Shown piece by piece: positions 8,280 through 11,305 of a DNA stretch of 11,305 nt. A program made the position numbers and the translations under genes. A model generated the notes under the pieces. That model did no database searches, was not told the DNA's origin, and saw only the letters and a list, made by a program, of their open reading frames with translations. How positions within the stretch are numbered: the first letter of the stretch is position 1; each line of letters opens with the position of its first letter. Source of the DNA: Negativicutes bacterium (GTDB lineage: Bacteria; Bacillota; Negativicutes; SKW292); the NCBI GenBank assembly GCA_026416215.1, contig JAOAFP010000043.1:1-11305 (forward strand), written 5' to 3'.

Positions 8280-9955
8280 TTTGCAACAAACCCCCATTGC
8301 CAGGCGTCCCACCAACCCCAGCCCGGAGCTCCACCGGGCATTATTCCGGCCAGCCGGTTGCTGACGACGTGGAAGGTATTCCGGTAGGCAAGGGCGATAA
8401 ACGGCACCTGTTCGACAACTATCCGCTCAATTTCCTGATAATTCGCGGTTTTAACCTGGTCATCGGCCAGCCAGGCCTGATCGGCCAGCCGGTTTACGTC
8501 AGGATTGAACCAGCGGCTGTAATTGCCGTTAACTTTGCCATTTTCCGCCATTCCCCACCACAACCAGCGATGATCGGGAGTCAGGGGCATATTCCACGAG
8601 AAAAGCGCCAAAGCAAAATTGCCGGTTGCCACCCGGTCCCCCACCAGTTCTTCCAGTGACATGGCGACCGGCTCAACATTTATCCCCAGACCGGCCCAGC
8701 CTGAACACAACAGTTCAGCCACCTGCCGGCGCAGCTGGTCGTTGGCCGGATACAAAAGGCTAAGACGGAGTTTGACCCCAGTTTTCGTCCACTCGCCGTT
8801 TTCCTGCTTCCAGCCGCTATTTTCCAGCAGCGACCTGATTACTTCCTCCCCCCTGCTGGTGACAGGCGGCGGATTGAGGCTGTACGGCGAGATGGGGATC
8901 TGATCACCGACGGTCATTACCGCCTGCTGCTCATAGGCCTGACCGGCCAGTTGTTCACGATCAACCGCCGCAGCCAGCGCCTGTCGCACTGCCAGTTCGT
9001 TCAACGGCGGCCGTTCGGTGTTGACGACCAGGTAGTCAAACTGGGGTGCGCAGACCGGTTCAGTGCGGGCATCGCTGGCGCCGGCAATCCTGGCAGCCAG
9101 CTGATGGTCGATGTTGCTGGCCAGATTTATCTCACCGGTTTTGAACAGGTTTACCACCATTTCCCCGAGCGGCAGGTATCTGATGGTAATGCCGTCGAGC
9201 AACGGACGCCCAAAGTGGAATCCGTCGTATCTTGTCAGCCGGATTTCACTGCCCTTCAGCCAGTCCTGAAACATAAACGGACCATTGCCAACCGGGCTAC
9301 GGTTAAAAGCGGCCGCCGTCCAGTCGTCCACCCCGGCAAAGCAGTGGGCCGGCAGGATGAAGTCGAACATGCTGACATAATCGGCGGTCGGTTGCCTAAG
9401 GGTGACTTTCACCCGTTGTTCATCAATTTTTTCCACTGCCGCAACGCCAGCGTACAGACCGGGGTCAACCCTGCTCCTTCCGCTGCTTATGCACTTCCAG
9501 GTAAACAGCACGTCATCAGCGGTGATTTTAACCCCGTCGTGCCAATGCAGGCCGTTGCGCAGCTGCCAGACAACCGTCCGGCCATCAGGGCTGACTCCCC
9601 CGTTAGCGGTGGTAGGAATTTGTTCCGCCAGGTCGGGCTGCCAGCGATAGTGATTGTCGAGCATCGCCAGCCCCCTGAACATCAGCCGGCAGACCTCGCG
9701 ACCGGTTTTGGTGTCGTTGAGAAGCGGATTGAGATTTGAAGGTTCGTTCATTACCGCCACGGTCAGAATGCCTCCGGCTGTAGGTTGACGTTGTCCGGCC
9801 GGAGTTCCACCAGGGCCGGCAGTCGGTCGGGCCGGCAGACAGCCGCCGGCCAGCAGAGCCAGGCTAGCCAGGATGGCCAGTAATATCACCAGAAGAATCC
9901 GGACCGCAATCGACCCGGAACTTGGTTTGCAGAGGCTTTTATCACGGCAGACCAT
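8276..9955 (-). CDS. ABC transporter substrate-binding lipoprotein, family 5 (OppA/DppA-like)
   Basis: A 559-residue extracytoplasmic solute-binding protein of the peptide/nickel family. A basic stretch and a hydrophobic segment (residues 16-38) end in LLAGGC with Cys39 as the likely lipidated residue, so it would be anchored outside the cytoplasmic membrane. The mature part has the family pattern: GGILTVAVMNEPSNLNPL, VVWQLRNGLHWHDGVKITADDVLFT and VRQALAAAVDREQLAG. It ends at WWDAWQWGFVAK. ATG at 9955 is chosen because it directly precedes the signal peptide; upstream in-frame codons lie inside the transglycosylase gene. It overlaps that gene by 14 bases and the MoeA-like gene by four. No permease or ATPase gene is present, so its ligand and transporter are unknown. 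Peptides are the default guess; nickel or another solute cannot be excluded. Confidence 0.92.
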   Translation of the reverse strand: MVCRDKSLCKPSSGSIAVRILLVILLAILASLALLAGGCLPARPTAGPGGTPAGQRQPTAGGILTVAVMNEPSNLNPLLNDTKTGREVCRLMFRGLAMLDNHYRWQPDLAEQIPTTANGGVSPDGRTVVWQLRNGLHWHDGVKITADDVLFTWKCISSGRSRVDPGLYAGVAAVEKIDEQRVKVTLRQPTADYVSMFDFILPAHCFAGVDDWTAAAFNRSPVGNGPFMFQDWLKGSEIRLTRYDGFHFGRPLLDGITIRYLPLGEMVVNLFKTGEINLASNIDHQLAARIAGASDARTEPVCAPQFDYLVVNTERPPLNELAVRQALAAAVDREQLAGQAYEQQAVMTVGDQIPISPYSLNPPPVTSRGEEVIRSLLENSGWKQENGEWTKTGVKLRLSLLYPANDQLRRQVAELLCSGWAGLGINVEPVAMSLEELVGDRVATGNFALALFSWNMPLTPDHRWLWWGMAENGKVNGNYSRWFNPDVNRLADQAWLADDQVKTANYQEIERIVVEQVPFIALAYRNTFHVVSNRLAGIMPGGAPGWGWWDAWQWGFVAK

Positions 9956-10547
9956 ATAGTTGTTGGTACTGGCGCCGGGCTGCCAAAACCCGCCCGACGT
10001 AGTTTCTTGTTTCAGGATAAGGAAGCTGCTGCAGATCAATATTGGTGTCAGTGGTCCAGCCGTAACGTTCCATCCATTCGACAACATTGCCGCGTCCGGC
10101 GTTGTAGGCGGCCAGTGCCAGAACTTCATTGCCGTCAAACTGATTCAGAAGCGATTTCAGATACCAGGTACCCAGACGGATGTTGACCCCGGGATTTTGC
10201 AGGTCATCAGGCCGGAAATCCTCGAGCCCGTTCTGTTCGGCAACCCAGGCGGCCGTTGCCGGCATGATCTGCATAAGACCGCAGGCCCCGCGATGGGACT
10301 GGGCCTGTTGGCTGAATTTGCTTTCGACAAGGATCACACCTGCAACCAGCGACGGCGAGACTTTGTTGTACATTGCCCAGTGCTCCACGTCGCGGCGAAA
10401 GGGCAGGGGATGTACAAATCTGGTCTGAAACCAGACGGAGTTGTATATGAGATGGGCAGTCAGCAACAACAAAACCGCTGCCACGGTTACACCGGTCAGT
10501 ACGCCCTTGGTCCTAAGCAGATTTCTCATCTTCGCCATTAAGTTCAT
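9942..10547 (-). CDS. Membrane-anchored soluble lytic transglycosylase (Slt/family 1)
   Basis: This 201-residue protein cleaves peptidoglycan glycan strands, forming 1,6-anhydromuramic ends. A short basic N-terminus and a membrane segment (about residues 15-35, GVLTGVTVAAVLLLLTAHLI) suggest an uncleaved anchor with an outward catalytic domain. The catalytic glutamate is Glu75 in VILVESKFS, followed by GACGLMQIMPATA (87-99) and later LALAAYNAGRGNVVEW. It ends with YPETRNYVGRVL, typical of the SLT domain. The start is uncertain among ATG codons at 10547, 10538 and 10529. I chose 10547 because a weak AGAG lies six bases upstream; all three overlap the end of coaE. Small transglycosylases of this type often follow coaE in Bacillota, to my recollection. 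It may act in wall remodelling, sporulation or germination; none is shown here. Confidence 0.9.
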   Translation of the reverse strand: MNLMAKMRNLLRTKGVLTGVTVAAVLLLLTAHLIYNSVWFQTRFVHPLPFRRDVEHWAMYNKVSPSLVAGVILVESKFSQQAQSHRGACGLMQIMPATAAWVAEQNGLEDFRPDDLQNPGVNIRLGTWYLKSLLNQFDGNEVLALAAYNAGRGNVVEWMERYGWTTDTNIDLQQLPYPETRNYVGRVLAARRQYQQLYGLP

Positions 10548-11110
10548 GCCAAGCTCTGGCCAGCTGTCTGCGCAGGTGGCCCGGCTCCCCTTCATTGTCA
10601 AAAACCCGGTCGGAACGAGCCATTTTTTCAGCAAGCGGCAGCTGGGATTTAATTCTGGCCATAGCCTCGCCGGCTGTCAGGCCATCCCTGCCGATCAGTC
10701 TCTGCAGCTGGGTTTCCTCGCTGACCACTACCAGCCAGATTTCGTCCACATCCTTGTCCCAGCCGGCCTCAAACAGAAGCGGGATATCGATGATCACAGC
10801 CCGGACCCCGTCAGGCAGGCGGTCGATCTCTTTTTCAACTTCCGCCCGCACCGCCGGATGAATAATGGCTTCCAGATCGGCCCGCAGACGCCGGTCGTTG
10901 AACACCGCGTCAGCCAGCCGCCGGCGATCGACCTGGCCTCCGGCGTCTATGTATTCGCCGAACCGTTCTTCGAAACCAGCCCTTGCTACCCCTGCCCTAC
11001 CAATTACCTGCCTTGCCAGTTTGTCGCAGTCAATGACCCTGTCTCTTATACACATCTGACGCTGCCGACGACTTGCCGCTGGCAATGCCGCCGGTCAGCC
11101 CAACCTTCAC
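10513..11110 (-). CDS. coaE: Dephospho-CoA kinase CoaE, broken in this assembly by an adapter
   Basis: CoaE phosphorylates dephospho-CoA in the last step of coenzyme A synthesis. The N-terminal part (11110 to 11072) reads VKVGLTGGIASGK, the P-loop. After the adapter at 11039-11071, the gene resumes with VIDCDKLARQVIG and continues through IIDIPLLFEAGWDKDVDEIWLVVVSEETQ to the TAG at 10513-10515. In E. coli CoaE about 13 residues separate the equivalent points, so roughly 40 bases, including the P-loop Ser/Thr, have been lost. The two halves are also in different frames. The native gene is probably intact. The GTG at 11110 shares its G with the mutM stop; an in-frame ATG at 11122 (MPNLVKVGL) is an alternative. 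The frame that automatic callers may report across the adapter (from 11085) contains MCIRDR, which is not natural. Confidence 0.93.
11039..11071 (-). other. Complete Nextera Read 1 transposase adapter inside coaE (artefact)
   Basis: The minus strand from 11071 to 11039 is the full 33-base Illumina Nextera Read 1 oligonucleotide: the tail TCGTCGGCAGCGTC followed by the 19-base Tn5 mosaic end AGATGTGTATAAGAGACAG. It lies between the coaE P-loop and the next conserved block. Coding sequence of the same gene on both sides shows the flanks are genuine neighbours joined wrongly. Translations through it give MCIRDR on one strand and SYTHLTLPTT on the other, well-known adapter peptides. Confidence 0.98.
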
Positions 11111-11305
11111 TAAGTTTGGCATGACCGGCAGTACACCGTTCCCCTGCCCCCTACCACCAGCCTGATCAAGGACTGACGGCAGACCGGACAGCCTTTGCCT
11201 GCCCGGCCGTAGACGTTCAGGTAGTGTTGATTGAAACCGGTTTTTCCATGCCCGTCGCGGTAGTCGCGAAAGGTGGTGCCACAGTTGTTGATGGCAGTGG
11301 CAATC
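11110..11305 (-). CDS. mutM: Formamidopyrimidine-DNA glycosylase MutM/Fpg (C-terminal fragment)
   Basis: The last 64 or so codons of the base excision repair enzyme that removes 8-oxoguanine and ring-opened purines and nicks the abasic site. The visible frame starts IATAINNCGTTFRDY, passes through TGFNQHYLNVYGRAGKGC and ends in RSCQT before TAG (11112-11110). The zinc finger is complete: CPVC, 16 residues, CRSC. The conserved GGRGT turn, whose arginine contacts DNA phosphate, is present. The N-terminal catalytic proline and glutamate lie outside the window. It shares one base with the coaE GTG start, and mutM-coaE linkage is common in Bacillota and related bacteria. EndoVIII-type (Nei) proteins share the finger, but the gene context and the YGRAGKGCPVC stretch favour MutM. 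Confidence 0.93.
   Translation of the reverse strand, partial: IATAINNCGTTFRDYRDGHGKTGFNQHYLNVYGRAGKGCPVCRQSLIRLVVGGRGTVYCRSCQT

Noticed and set aside
8951..9739. Plus-strand open frame of 262 codons opposite the binding lipoprotein
   Set aside because: It is antisense to conserved SBP family segments and has no signal, domain or ribosome site.
9956..10138. 61-residue upstream extension of the binding lipoprotein
   Set aside because: It would bury the lipoprotein signal peptide and lies within the transglycosylase coding region.
10548..10634. 29-residue upstream extension of the transglycosylase
   Set aside because: It lies inside coaE, places the membrane segment far from the N-terminus and adds no conserved sequence; the starts at 10547-10529 are more sensible.
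10441..11124. Plus-strand open frame of 227 codons running through the adapter
   Set aside because: It is antisense to coaE and includes adapter-derived VSYTHLTLPTT, so it cannot be a natural protein.

Overview
The window reads as a compact, moderately GC-rich bacterial chromosome segment in which every supported gene lies on the minus strand. In transcription order (right to left) the genes are: mutM 3' end, coaE, a membrane-anchored lytic transglycosylase, a family-5 solute-binding lipoprotein, a MoeA-like molybdopterin-binding protein, a MobA/MocA-like nucleotidyltransferase, moaA, a moaC-MOSC fusion, pcrA, ligA, and the 5' part of a beta-lactamase-family serine hydrolase. The adjacent pcrA-ligA pair, the mutM-coaE pair and the single-membrane lipoprotein and transglycosylase features suggest a Bacillota (Firmicutes) member. 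The cofactor genes suggest an anaerobe or facultative organism that uses molybdenum or tungsten enzymes. This placement is inference; no marker in the window fixes a genus.

Layout: 1-19 is a Tn5/Nextera mosaic end, a library adapter and not biology. 20-304 is the truncated serine hydrolase, followed by a short intergenic stretch with a weak terminator-like hairpin. 379-4698 holds the DNA repair and replication pair ligA and pcrA. 4728-8279 is a four-gene molybdenum cofactor block. 8276-10547 holds two envelope genes (lipoprotein and transglycosylase). 10513-11305 holds coaE and the end of mutM.

Genes from mutM to moaC-MOSC overlap or are separated by fewer than 15 bases, which suggests one transcript with translational coupling. 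MoaA and MoaC carry out the first step of molybdopterin synthesis, GTP to cyclic pyranopterin monophosphate. The MobA/MocA-like and MoeA-like proteins would act late, at nucleotide attachment or metal handling, and the MOSC domain is a sulfur-carrier type domain. MoaD, MoaE, a full MoeA and any molybdoenzyme are not in the window.

The most important observation is technical. A complete 33-base Nextera Read 1 adapter (reverse complement) sits at 11039-11071 inside coaE. It replaces roughly 40 bases just after the P-loop and shifts the frame. Together with the mosaic end at base 1 it mimics an inverted-repeat-bounded element of about 11 kb, but it is an assembly artefact. I found no convincing new biological system. 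The points of biological interest are the MoaC-MOSC fusion, the Cys-rich tail on the MoeA-like protein, and an orphan solute-binding lipoprotein embedded in the run. No RNA gene, CRISPR array, insertion sequence or origin was seen, and no stretch over 300 bases lacks a gene.
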